Positions 7,635-14,367 of a stretch of DNA of 35,562 nucleotides are shown here, piece by piece (positions within the stretch are counted from its first letter, which is position 1; each line of letters opens with the position of its first letter). The notes beneath the pieces are model-generated. The model ran no database searches. It was not told the DNA's origin and saw only the letters and a list, made by a program, of their open reading frames with translations. The stretch is from Oscillospiraceae bacterium. Lineage in GTDB: Bacteria > Bacillota > Clostridia > Oscillospirales > Oscillospiraceae. Both the position numbers and the translations under genes were made by a program. The stretch covers positions 1 through 35,562 of the forward strand of contig JAFSZX010000014.1 of assembly GCA_017458825.1 (NCBI GenBank). Reading direction: 5' to 3'.

Positions 7635-8359
7635 GATGGGGAGCCGCGATCCTGTTGGTGCTGTTGGGCGCGGCGGTGATCGCCTTTCCTCACCTGCGCG
7701 GCTATGTACTGGAACGTCGATCCGATGAGGCGGCAGAGCAGTTTCTTGAAGCGCATATGCCGCCGGATAAGACAGAAAGCACTGTACAGGAAAACCCCTT
7801 TACAGTGCTTTTGCAACAAATGAAACAGTATAACCAATGGCTCTATGAGAGCGAACAGGACATCCTTGAGGAGTCGGATGCGTTTTCGCGCAGCGACATA
7901 GATCTGACGCCCTATGATATAGCGGATGGCGTGGTGGGTGCGCTGGAGATCCCGGCTATATCTGTTCATATGCCGCTGCTGTTAGGCGCCACACCGGAGC
8001 ATCTGGCGCTGGGCGCCTGCGTGCTGGGCGGCACGTCCCTGCCCGTCGGCGGAGAGAATACCAACTGCGTCATTGCAGGACACCGGGGTTGGCACAGCGC
8101 GGCATACTTCCGCTATCTGGATCAGATACAGGAAGGGGACACCGTCCAACTGACCAACCTGTGGGGGACACTGACCTACCGCGTGGTGGAAAAACGAATC
8201 ATCGTTCCCACCGACAGCGACAGTATCCTAGTCCAACCGGGGCGGGATCTCCTCACCCTGCTTACATGCCATCCCTACGCCTCCGGCGGCAAACAGCGTC
8301 TGGTGGTGTATTGTGAGAGGGTAGGGGAAGACGCATTATATGAATCATGGAGTGCGTAA
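7619..8359 (+). CDS. Class C-like sortase 2
   Basis: The ATG at 7619 is preferred because GGAG lies 6 bases upstream and the hydrophobic segment then begins at residue 7. An upstream in-frame ATG (7544) would add 25 residues without a good site. The catalytic residues are His155 (IAGHRGW), Cys217 (LLTCHPY) and Arg227 (KQRLVVY). There is one N-terminal membrane helix and no C-terminal one, unlike sortase 1. The two enzymes may divide labour, for example polymerisation and tip incorporation or wall anchoring, but which does which cannot be read from sequence. It is the last gene of the overlapping pilus operon, and no clear terminator follows before the excisionase-like gene. Confidence 0.87.
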   Translation: MQRKIRWGAAILLVLLGAAVIAFPHLRGYVLERRSDEAAEQFLEAHMPPDKTESTVQENPFTVLLQQMKQYNQWLYESEQDILEESDAFSRSDIDLTPYDIADGVVGALEIPAISVHMPLLLGATPEHLALGACVLGGTSLPVGGENTNCVIAGHRGWHSAAYFRYLDQIQEGDTVQLTNLWGTLTYRVVEKRIIVPTDSDSILVQPGRDLLTLLTCHPYASGGKQRLVVYCERVGEDALYESWSA

Positions 8360-8442
8360 TAAAGAGTTTCCGTATTAACAGCCGGTGGAAGGTAAGCTTC
8401 AGCATTACGGCTGCGCAAATGCAGTAGGGGAGGCAAGAAACA

Positions 8443-8676
8443 ATGGTGCATATCAGAACGATCAAAGAAGCCGCAGAATGGCTGCGTGCAGAAGATCCAA
8501 ATACGTGTCTGACAGAAACTGCGATTCGCCGATTGGTGCGGTCAAAAAGCATACCGCATACGAAAGTGGGGAAAAAGTACTTGGTTACGCTGGAATCGTT
8601 GGAAGCATATTTGCAGGGGAACACGCAAGAGTCATTTTCAGATGAGATCCCCGCAAATCCATGGAGAATACGATGA
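8443..8676 (+). CDS. Excisionase-like winged HTH protein
   Basis: This is a 77-residue protein with a MerR/excisionase-type DNA-binding fold: TIKEAAEWLRAE, then ETAIRRLVRSKSIPHTKVGK, then YLVTLESLEAYL. That is the usual pattern for small Xis-type proteins of integrative elements. It begins at an ATG with GGGGAGG about nine bases upstream. It lies immediately before the tyrosine recombinase on the same strand, the usual xis-int order. It probably directs excision by bending DNA at the attachment sites or regulates int. The match is to a fold, so regulation of the upstream genes is also possible. Confidence 0.75.
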   Translation: MVHIRTIKEAAEWLRAEDPNTCLTETAIRRLVRSKSIPHTKVGKKYLVTLESLEAYLQGNTQESFSDEIPANPWRIR

Positions 8677-8757
8677 AGACGTGGTTACTCCGGATGATTC
8701 CGGGGCAACCACTAAGAATAAAGATCTTCTTCAGAAAAATAAATGCCTGTGGGAGTG

Positions 8758-8786
8758 TTGCCATATCAGCTGGCAGCGGCTATAGT
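8758..8786 (+). promoter_or_regulatory. Putative int promoter with inverted repeats
   Basis: TTGCCA (8758-8763), 17 bases, then TATAGT (8781-8786) lie just upstream of the integrase. The hexamer GTTGCC (8757-8762) is mirrored by GGCAAC at 8793-8798, with another GGCAAC at 8704-8709. These could be binding sites for the excisionase-like protein. Confidence 0.5.
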
Positions 8787-8835
8787 GTAAGAGGCAACCT
8801 GCATTGCAAGGCGTTATTGGAAAGGAGAACGCCAA

Positions 8836-9909
8836 ATGATGAACGAAAGCAATCAAGAAAGTAAAAAAGTATACAGAAAAGCGGTCACTCTCCCCAACGG
8901 AGAACGAAAATTCCTGCGCGCAAAGACACAGGAAGAGCTGGATAACAAGATCATGGAATTGGAGGTCTTGAACTTCAGCGGGATCAACGTGTGTTGCGAG
9001 GAAACCTTCGGACACTTTGCCCAGATGTGGTATAACCTTTATAAGAAACCGTATTTGCGGGAAAAAAGTCTGGACAGCATCAAATATGTTTTGAACCAGC
9101 ATATTTTACCGGCTCTCGGAGGATATAAGCTCCGGGATATTACGCCGATGCATATTCAAAGTATTATGGTGGGGTTGAGCGATAAGAGCAATTCCCTGCA
9201 GTCGAAAGTACTGATCCATCTGCGCAGTATATTCAAAGTTGCGGAGGAAAATCGACTGGTGCTGCGAAGCCCCGTTAGCAGTATGCTAAAGGCGGGAGGG
9301 AAGAAGACACCTGAAAAAGGCACGTTGACAAAAGATGAATGCCATCATTTGTTGTGCGCTGTAAAAAACCCGCGCGCAAAGGCTTTTTTGCTGATCGCAC
9401 TGCATACCGGCATGCGCAGAGGCGAGATCATAGCACTGCGGTGGGATGATATAGATTTTGAGCGGGGTGTCATCCACATCAGCCACAACGCCGTCATGCG
9501 AAGGTACGAAACAACAATCTGTGAGGAGCTGAAAACAAGGGCGGGAAAGAGAGATGTTCCCATACCGGAAGTGCTGGAAACGTGGCTTAAAGAGGAAATG
9601 AAAAAGCGCCGTTCCCAGTATGTGATCGCCATGAAAAACCGCCAGCCGCTGACAATTTCATCGTATAAAAGTATGTGGAAAATCATTGAAAGAGAGTTGC
9701 CGGGCAAAAAATTTAGCGCACATATTCTTCGGCATACCTATATCACCCGATTATTTGAAGCGGGGCTCGACATCAAGGAGATCCAATATTTGGCAGGACA
9801 CAGCTCGGTGGATATGACGTTGCGCGTGTATACGCACTATGACAGGCTCAGCAGGGAAGAAGAGACTCGTAACAAAGTTTGTGTTGCCTTTCAAGAGGAA
9901 GGAGCGTAG
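8836..9909 (+). CDS. int: Tyrosine recombinase (phage/ICE-type integrase)
   Basis: The protein has 357 residues, a normal length for this family. An AP2-like arm-binding N-terminus (YRKAVTLPNGERKFLRAKT) is followed by a SAM-like core-binding domain (about 55-150) and the catalytic domain (about 165-345). Catalytic residues are Arg194 (TGMRRGE), His296 and Arg299 (HILRHTY), His322 (AGHSS) and Tyr332 (RVYTHY). AAAGGAG lies eight bases before the ATG. The gene points towards the tRNA operon, whose tRNA-Val 3' end and terminator are about 200 bases away, so integration near that site is likely. It probably moves the pilus island, but the attachment cores were not found by eye. Confidence 0.93.
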   Translation: MMNESNQESKKVYRKAVTLPNGERKFLRAKTQEELDNKIMELEVLNFSGINVCCEETFGHFAQMWYNLYKKPYLREKSLDSIKYVLNQHILPALGGYKLRDITPMHIQSIMVGLSDKSNSLQSKVLIHLRSIFKVAEENRLVLRSPVSSMLKAGGKKTPEKGTLTKDECHHLLCAVKNPRAKAFLLIALHTGMRRGEIIALRWDDIDFERGVIHISHNAVMRRYETTICEELKTRAGKRDVPIPEVLETWLKEEMKKRRSQYVIAMKNRQPLTISSYKSMWKIIERELPGKKFSAHILRHTYITRLFEAGLDIKEIQYLAGHSSVDMTLRVYTHYDRLSREEETRNKVCVAFQEEGA

Positions 9910-9942
9910 GATGCCGCTTTTTATGGTTTACATAAGAAAAAA

Positions 9943-10030
9943 TGACACAGAACTGCAAAAAAGCAAGGGATGAAATGCTGTAGCAAGAAGGCGTAGTAGA
10001 CATAAAGCGGTGACACACTTTGACACAGAA
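9943..10030. repeat. TGACACA direct repeats beside int (possible arm-type sites)
   Basis: TGACACA occurs at 9943, 10011 and 10021. The first and third copies extend to TGACACAGAA, and the second and third are ten bases apart, one helical turn. Their position between int and the tRNA operon suits arm-type recombinase binding sites. A short palindrome (GGTGCAAAATGCACC) follows nearby at about 10040. Confidence 0.45.
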
Positions 10031-10103
10031 AACGGCTTAAATGGTGCAAAATGCACCGAAATTATGGCACGATTGAACAAAATATGCGCGCTTCGGATTT
10101 CTG

Positions 10104-10143
10104 AAAAAAGACCGCAACCCCTTGCAGCACAAGGGGTTGCGGT
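10104..10143 (-). terminator. Terminator of the tRNA operon
   Basis: A perfect 14-bp stem (10111-10124 with 10130-10143) and five-base loop is followed on the minus strand by CTTTTTT. It begins directly after the CCA end of tRNA-Val, so it ends the leftward tRNA transcript. Confidence 0.88.
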
Positions 10144-10220
10144 TGGTGGAGACTGCTGGACTCGAACCAGTGACCTCCTGCGTGTGAAGCAGGCGCTCTA
10201 ACCAGCTGAGCTAAGCCTCC
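10144..10220 (-). tRNA. tRNA-Val (anticodon CAC)
   Basis: The minus strand folds into a full cloverleaf with encoded CCA. The acceptor stem is GGAGGCT with AGTCTCC. The anticodon loop TTCACAC gives anticodon CAC, reading valine codon GTG. The T-loop is TTCGAGT. It is the last tRNA of the operon; its 3' end faces the island. Confidence 0.93.
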
Positions 10221-10221
10221 G

Positions 10222-10251
10222 TATCGGCAAGCCCGAATGGGCTGACCGATA
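10222..10251 (-). other. Spacer hairpin between tRNA-Glu and tRNA-Val
   Basis: TATCGG and AGCCC pair with GGGCT and CCGATA around a GAAT loop. It fills most of the spacer and is probably an RNA-processing element of the polycistronic tRNA transcript. Confidence 0.5.
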
Positions 10252-10253
10252 AA

Positions 10254-10328
10254 TGGTGACCCGTACGGGACTCGAACCCATGTTACAGCCGTGAAAGGGC
10301 CGTGTCTTAACCACTTGACCAACGGGCC
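10254..10328 (-). tRNA. tRNA-Glu (anticodon TTC)
   Basis: The acceptor stem GGCCCGT pairs with ACGGGTC. The anticodon loop CTTTCAC gives TTC for glutamate codons GAA/GAG. CCA is encoded. The D-arm and T-loop (TTCGAGT) are regular. It is the middle gene of the three-tRNA operon. Confidence 0.93.
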
Positions 10329-10337
10329 TTTGGGAAT

Positions 10338-10369
10338 GGCGGGAGAGGTGCGGTGCGCACCCTCCCGCC
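10338..10369 (-). other. Spacer hairpin between tRNA-Met and tRNA-Glu
   Basis: GGCGGGAG (10338-10345) is the exact reverse complement of CTCCCGCC (10362-10369), with further pairing of GGTGC and GCACC inside. There is no T-run, so it is more likely a processing or stabilising hairpin than a terminator. Confidence 0.5.
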
Positions 10370-10371
10370 CA

Positions 10372-10448
10372 TGGTAGCGGCACCTGGATTTGAACCGGGG
10401 ACACTGCGGGTATGAACCGCATGCTCTAGCCAACTGAGCTATGCCGCC
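10372..10448 (-). tRNA. tRNA-Met (anticodon CAT), probably elongator
   Basis: The acceptor stem GGCGGCA pairs with TGCCGCT, the anticodon loop TTCATAC gives CAT, and CCA is encoded. The sequence resembles bacterial elongator tRNA-Met more than the initiator, since position 1-72 is paired (G-U). The T-stem has one A-C mismatch (CCCGG against CCAGG). A lysidine-modified tRNA-Ile cannot be excluded from the anticodon alone. Confidence 0.88.
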
Positions 10449-10473
10449 ATATTCCCCAAATAGGGCAAGGAAT

Positions 10474-10504
10474 ACTATACCACATCACTTAACAGCTTGT
10501 CAAG
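10474..10504 (-). promoter_or_regulatory. Promoter of the tRNA operon
   Basis: On the minus strand TTGACA (10499-10504), an 18-base spacer and TATAGT (10474-10479), with TGG just before the -10, form a near-consensus extended -10 promoter about 25 bases upstream of tRNA-Met. Confidence 0.85.
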
Positions 10505-10576
10505 AATAAAAATGGAAAGGAAAGCATGTTTTTTTATCGCGGCGAAAGCAGAGGGAATTTGTCTGAAAGTTAGGGG

Positions 10577-10611
10577 TGTACAAAACCGGAAAAGCGTGGT
10601 ATGATTTGTAC
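10577..10611 (+). promoter_or_regulatory. rnj promoter flanked by GTACAAA/TTTGTAC
   Basis: TGTACA (10577-10582), 17 bases, and TATGAT (10600-10605) with an extended TGG form a promoter. The heptamer GTACAAA (10578-10584) is mirrored by TTTGTAC (10605-10611), so the inverted repeat encloses the core promoter and could be an operator. The leader from about 10612 to 10825 is roughly 215 bases and contains a 7-bp hairpin (10647-10653 with 10662-10668) and other GC-rich stems. I see no gene in it. Confidence 0.5.
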
Positions 10612-10825
10612 AAAGTGCAGAAGATGCATCGGCTTTTTTGTGTGTTTCGCGGAGCGTGGCGTCCGCGATCAAAATAAAACAACCGCATCTTGACGCGTTC
10701 GGACAGCGGGGGAATCCCGGCGGCGATACAGGGCCGTTCGGATCCGCCGCGCCGAAAGGCTTGCTGCGCCTGCCGGGCAGGGGCGGCTTTGTTCGGTGCG
10801 TCCGCGGCAGGAAAAAGGAGTATCT

Positions 10826-12484
10826 ATGGCAGAAAAATTCAAAATTATCCCCTTGGGCGGTCTGAACGAGATCGGCAAAAATATGACCGCCTACGAGTAT
10901 GGCGGCGAGATCATCGTGGTGGACTGCGGCATGGCGTTCCCCGGGGACGATATGTACGGCATCGACTGCGTGATCCCCGACGTGACGTATCTGGAGAAGA
11001 ACAAAAGCCGCCTGCGCGGTCTGTTCATCACCCACGGGCATGAGGATCATATCGGTGCGATCCCGTACGTATTGCGCAAGATCAATCTGCCCATCTACTG
11101 CACGCGCCTGACAGCCGGACTGATCCGGCTGAAACTGCAGGAATACGGTTTGGGCGGCAGTGTAAAACTCGTCACCGTGGAAGCAGGGCAGACGGTGCGG
11201 GCAGGAAAGTTTCAGGTGGAGTTCATTCATGTGAACCACTCTATCCCGGACGCGGTGGCGTTTGCCATCCACACCCACATGGGTACCGTGGTGCAGACCG
11301 GCGATTTCAAGATCGACTCCACGCCCATTGACGGCGAGGTGATCGACCTGGCGCGGCTGGGCGAGCTGGGCAAGCAGGGCGTTCTGGCGTTGCTGGCGGA
11401 TTCCACCAATGTGGAGCGCCCCGGCTATACCATGAGCGAACACGCTGTGGGGCAGACGTTCCAGCGCCAGTTTGCCGGCTGTCAGAAGCGGATCATCGTC
11501 ACCACCTTTGCCAGCAACGTGCACCGTATCCAGCAGGTATTGGACGCGGCGGCGGAGACCGGCAAAAAGGTGGCGGTTACGGGACGTTCCATGGAAAACG
11601 TGCTCAAGACCTCCATTGATCTGGGGTATATCAAGGTGCCGAAGAATACGCTGGTGGATCTCAACCGGCTCAAAGGCTTGCCGGTATCCCAGCAGGTGAT
11701 CATTACCACCGGCTCGCAGGGCGAGGAGATGAGCGCCCTGTACCGCATGGCGTTTTCCACCCACCGGCAGGTGGACGTGGGCGCCGGCGACAAGGTGATC
11801 ATTTCCGCCAGCGCCATCCCCGGCAACGAGATCACCATCGGGCGCGTGATCAACGAGCTGTTCCGCAAGGGCGTGGACGTGGTGTACGACAAGGCGGATA
11901 TGCTCCACGTGTCGGGTCACGCCTGCCAGGAGGAGCTGAAGATCGTCCACGCGCTGGTGCGCCCCAAATTCTTTATCCCCGTACACGGTGAACAGCGGAT
12001 GCTTCAGATCCACAAGCGTGTGGCGGAATCTATGGGCATGGCGCCGGAGAATATCTGCGTGGCGGAAAACGGCGCGGTGATCGAGCTGACCACCAAGCAC
12101 ATGAAGTGCGAAACCACCGTTCCCGCCGGCGAAGTGTTCGTGGACGGCAGCGGCGTGGGCGACGTGGGTACCGTGGTGCTCAACGATCGGCGGATCCTCG
12201 CCAAGGACGGCATGGTGGTCGTGGTGGTGACGCTTTCCAGCCATGACAGCGGACTTCTCTGCCCGCCGGAGATCGTGACACGCGGGTTTATCTACGTGAA
12301 GGAATCGGAAGAGCTGATGCAGGAACTGCGCCATGTGGCGGAGAGCGCCGTGGAGCAGATGAGCCAGCGCCGCCGCCGGGACGACGGCGATGTGAGCCGC
12401 ACCGTGCGTACGGCGGTGAGCAACTGCCTGTATAAAAACACCCGCCGCAGTCCCATGATCATCCCGCTGGTGACGCGGATCTGA
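10826..12484 (+). CDS. rnj: Ribonuclease J
   Basis: This is a 553-residue metallo-beta-lactamase/beta-CASP ribonuclease. The zinc motif HGHEDHIG is at residues 70-77, preceded by the family signature PLGGLNEIGKNM (9-20). Further motifs include DSTN (about 190), the GSQGEEMSAL segment of the beta-CASP domain, SGHA, and PVHGE. Length and motif order match RNase J1/J2, which degrades and matures RNA with 5'-to-3' exonuclease and endonuclease activity in Firmicutes. The ATG at 10826 has AAAAGGAG a few bases upstream; an in-frame GTG at 10796 would add ten unconserved residues. Whether it is J1 or J2 cannot be decided here. A very long antisense frame covers it but is a composition artefact. Confidence 0.93.
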   Translation: MAEKFKIIPLGGLNEIGKNMTAYEYGGEIIVVDCGMAFPGDDMYGIDCVIPDVTYLEKNKSRLRGLFITHGHEDHIGAIPYVLRKINLPIYCTRLTAGLIRLKLQEYGLGGSVKLVTVEAGQTVRAGKFQVEFIHVNHSIPDAVAFAIHTHMGTVVQTGDFKIDSTPIDGEVIDLARLGELGKQGVLALLADSTNVERPGYTMSEHAVGQTFQRQFAGCQKRIIVTTFASNVHRIQQVLDAAAETGKKVAVTGRSMENVLKTSIDLGYIKVPKNTLVDLNRLKGLPVSQQVIITTGSQGEEMSALYRMAFSTHRQVDVGAGDKVIISASAIPGNEITIGRVINELFRKGVDVVYDKADMLHVSGHACQEELKIVHALVRPKFFIPVHGEQRMLQIHKRVAESMGMAPENICVAENGAVIELTTKHMKCETTVPAGEVFVDGSGVGDVGTVVLNDRRILAKDGMVVVVVTLSSHDSGLLCPPEIVTRGFIYVKESEELMQELRHVAESAVEQMSQRRRRDDGDVSRTVRTAVSNCLYKNTRRSPMIIPLVTRI

Positions 12485-12521
12485 CGGGACAAGGGAAGAG
12501 GAGAGAGAAAGAAGACCTTTT

Positions 12522-13286
12522 ATGTTTGCCAACTATCATACCCATACGTGGCGCTGTAATCACGCCGAGTCGGACGAGCGGGCGTATATTGAAGCCGCCA
12601 TTGCCGGCGGCATGAAGATCCTCGGCTTTTCCGACCATACGCCCTATCCCGGTCTTGCCTCCTGGTTTCGCATGGAGGTAGGGCAGGCGCCGGAGTATTT
12701 TCAGACCGTCCGGGCACTGCGGGACGAATATGCCGGACGCATCGAGATCCACGCGGGGGTGGAGGCGGAATATTATCCGGCGCACTTTTCAGAACTGATG
12801 GATCTGCTGCGGCAAAACGGCTGTGAGTATATGATCCTGGGGCAGCACTATCTCGACAGCGAAACGGACAGTTTATATACCGCCAACGCCAGCGCGGACG
12901 ACGGGCGGCTTCGGCGCTACGCCGACGAGGTGGAAGAGGGGATCGAAACGGGGCTTTTTACCTACGTGGCGCACCCCGACGTGTTCCACTACACGGGAAC
13001 GGACGAGGCGCTGTACCGCGCCCAGATGCGGCGCATCTGTCAGGCGGCAAACCGGCGGAACGTACCGCTGGAGGTGAACCTTTTGGGTCTGCGCATGGGG
13101 CGGTGTTATCCCGCCCGCCGGTTCTGGGAGGTGGCGGCGGAGGAGAACTGCCGCGCCGTGCTGGGATGCGACGCCCACTATCCCCGGTATTTGAACGATC
13201 CGAAATGGGAAGAAGAGGCGCGGCGGTTTCTGGCGCAGTTCGGCATTACGCCGGAGGAAACGGTGCCGCTGGTGGCGATCGGATAA
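12522..13286 (+). CDS. PHP-domain phosphatase, histidinol-phosphatase family
   Basis: The 254-residue protein has the PHP metal-binding pattern: YHTHTWRCNHAE (5-16), GFSDHTPYP (about 35-43), GVEAEY, HPDVFHYTG, and GCDAHYP near the C-terminus. Those histidines and aspartates bind the metal cluster. HisK/HisJ-type histidinol phosphatases of Firmicutes have this layout and length, so conversion of histidinol phosphate to histidinol is the best guess. No other histidine genes are nearby, so a different phosphoester substrate is possible. It follows rnj by 37 bases, perhaps co-transcribed, and ends at a strong terminator. Confidence 0.8.
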   Translation: MFANYHTHTWRCNHAESDERAYIEAAIAGGMKILGFSDHTPYPGLASWFRMEVGQAPEYFQTVRALRDEYAGRIEIHAGVEAEYYPAHFSELMDLLRQNGCEYMILGQHYLDSETDSLYTANASADDGRLRRYADEVEEGIETGLFTYVAHPDVFHYTGTDEALYRAQMRRICQAANRRNVPLEVNLLGLRMGRCYPARRFWEVAAEENCRAVLGCDAHYPRYLNDPKWEEEARRFLAQFGITPEETVPLVAIG

Positions 13287-13290
13287 AAAA

Positions 13291-13322
13291 GAGGCAGGGA
13301 TACGTCCCTGCCTCGTTTTTTT
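13291..13322. terminator. Bidirectional terminator
   Basis: GAGGCAGGGA (13291-13300) pairs perfectly with TCCCTGCCTC (13305-13314) around a TACG loop. T-runs are present on both strands (GTTTTTTT rightward, TCTTTTTTA leftward). It separates the converging PHP and SPFH genes. Confidence 0.9.
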
Positions 13323-13331
13323 CGGTATCGC

Positions 13332-14234
13332 TTATTTCTTGTCGCTCAACAGCGCCTGAGTGCCGGCGGCAAGACCTGCCAGACCCTGCAGATCGCTGGG
13401 AATGATGATCTTGGTCGCCTGACCGTCCGCCACCTTTTGCAAGGCCTCCAGCGCCTTGAGCTTGATGACCTGATCGTTAGGCGCCGCCTCATTCAAAAGG
13501 CGCAGGGAATCCGCCAGTGCCTGCTGAACTTTCATGATGGAGGTGGCTTCCGCCTCCGCCGCCATGATCCGCGCCTGCTTGGCGGCATCCGCTTTCAAAA
13601 TGGCGGACTGCTTTTCACCTTCCGCCACCAGGATCTGGCTTTGCTTCTGACCTTCCGCCTGCAGGATCGCCTCGCGGCGTTCACGCTCCGCCTTCATCTG
13701 CTTTTCCATGGCGTTCTGGATCTCGCGGGGCGGCAGAATGTTCTTCAGCTCCACCCGGTTGACTTTGATGCCCCAGGGGTCGGTCGCCTCGTCCAGAATG
13801 GTGCGCATCTTGGCGTTGATGGTGTCACGGCTGGTCAGGCTCTGGTCCAGCTCCAGATCGCCGATGATGTTACGCAGCGTGGTGGCGGTGAGATTCTCAA
13901 TGGCGTTCATGGGATACTCCACGCCGTAGGTGTACAGCTTGGGATCGGTGATCTGGAAATAGATGACCGTGTCGATCTGCATGGTCACGTTATCCTTGGT
14001 GATCACCGGCTGGGGATCAAAGTCCGCCACCTGCTCTTTGAGGCTGACTTTCTTGACCACCCGCTCAATGAACGGGAGCTTCAGGTGCAGACCCGTACCC
14101 CACACGGAGTGGAAGGCGCCCAGACGCTCCACCACATAGGCGCGGGATTGCTGGACCACGTGGATGTTGCTGACGATCACAATGAGAACGACAGCGATGA
14201 GAATGATGATAGCAACGGTTCCGAAATCAGGCAT
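13332..14234 (-). CDS. SPFH/Band 7 (stomatin/slipin-like) membrane protein
   Basis: The protein is 300 residues from the ATG at 14234, which has GAGGAGG about eight bases upstream; a longer start at 14273 lacks this. It has an N-terminal membrane helix (about 4-26, IIILIAVVLIVIVS) and then a Band 7 domain (VVQQSRAYVVERLGAFHSVW through about 190). A long Ala/Glu/Lys coiled coil follows (MKAERERREAILQAEGQKQ). It resembles QmcA/slipin proteins, which form oligomeric membrane scaffolds and work with NfeD proteins. NfeD is encoded just upstream in the same direction, which supports a shared complex. The exact role, such as lipid domain organisation or protease control, is not determined by sequence. 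Confidence 0.9.
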   Translation of the reverse strand: MPDFGTVAIIILIAVVLIVIVSNIHVVQQSRAYVVERLGAFHSVWGTGLHLKLPFIERVVKKVSLKEQVADFDPQPVITKDNVTMQIDTVIYFQITDPKLYTYGVEYPMNAIENLTATTLRNIIGDLELDQSLTSRDTINAKMRTILDEATDPWGIKVNRVELKNILPPREIQNAMEKQMKAERERREAILQAEGQKQSQILVAEGEKQSAILKADAAKQARIMAAEAEATSIMKVQQALADSLRLLNEAAPNDQVIKLKALEALQKVADGQATKIIIPSDLQGLAGLAAGTQALLSDKK

Positions 14235-14291
14235 AGTTGGTTCCTCCTCAATAAAATATGTATCTTCGGTCATGCGATAGGGAATACTGCG

Positions 14292-14363
14292 TTATCTGCG
14301 GGAGAACAGGCGAATCAGCGCCCACACCGCCACTGCTGTAATGGCAATGAATACGATCGACAC
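14292..14363 (-). CDS. Possible 23-residue membrane protein
   Basis: Between the NfeD and SPFH genes a GTG frame encodes 23 residues, nearly all hydrophobic (SIVFIAITAVAVWALIRLF) with a positively charged end (SRR). A GGCGGAG sequence at the end of the nfeD frame lies at a suitable distance before the GTG. The composition is that of a single membrane helix. It could be a small partner of the SPFH/NfeD complex. It is too short for homology to help, so it may be chance. Confidence 0.4.
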   Translation of the reverse strand: MSIVFIAITAVAVWALIRLFSRR

Positions 14364-14367
14364 GGGA

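Larger units (their letters stand above)
1248..9909. mobile_element. Putative integrative pilus island
   Basis: The segment between galK and the tRNA operon contains one transcriptional regulator-like gene, a complete pilus operon and a terminal xis-int pair, all on one strand. It is less GC-rich in codon use than the flanking core genes. The int gene at the tRNA-proximal edge fits an integrative element. There are no conjugation or replication genes, so it would need help to transfer between cells or could be a degenerate island. The borders given are the outer genes, not proven ends. Confidence 0.5.

Noticed and set aside
8661..8864. A 67-codon frame between xis and int.
   Set aside because: It overlaps the int start, has no good RBS, shows no known motif, and covers the likely int promoter.
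859..10143. Attachment site duplicated at the left edge of the island.
   Set aside because: I compared the tRNA-Val 3' end, its terminator and the post-int region with 859-1250 by eye and found no convincing shared core.
10010..10201. A short frame running into tRNA-Val.
   Set aside because: It overlaps the tRNA terminator and tRNA gene on the opposite strand and has no ribosome binding site.
10475..12532. A 685-codon open frame on the minus strand opposite rnj.
   Set aside because: It has no ribosome binding site, is His/Gly/Ala/Arg-rich as expected from the complement of GC-rich codons, and lies fully over a clear RNase J gene.
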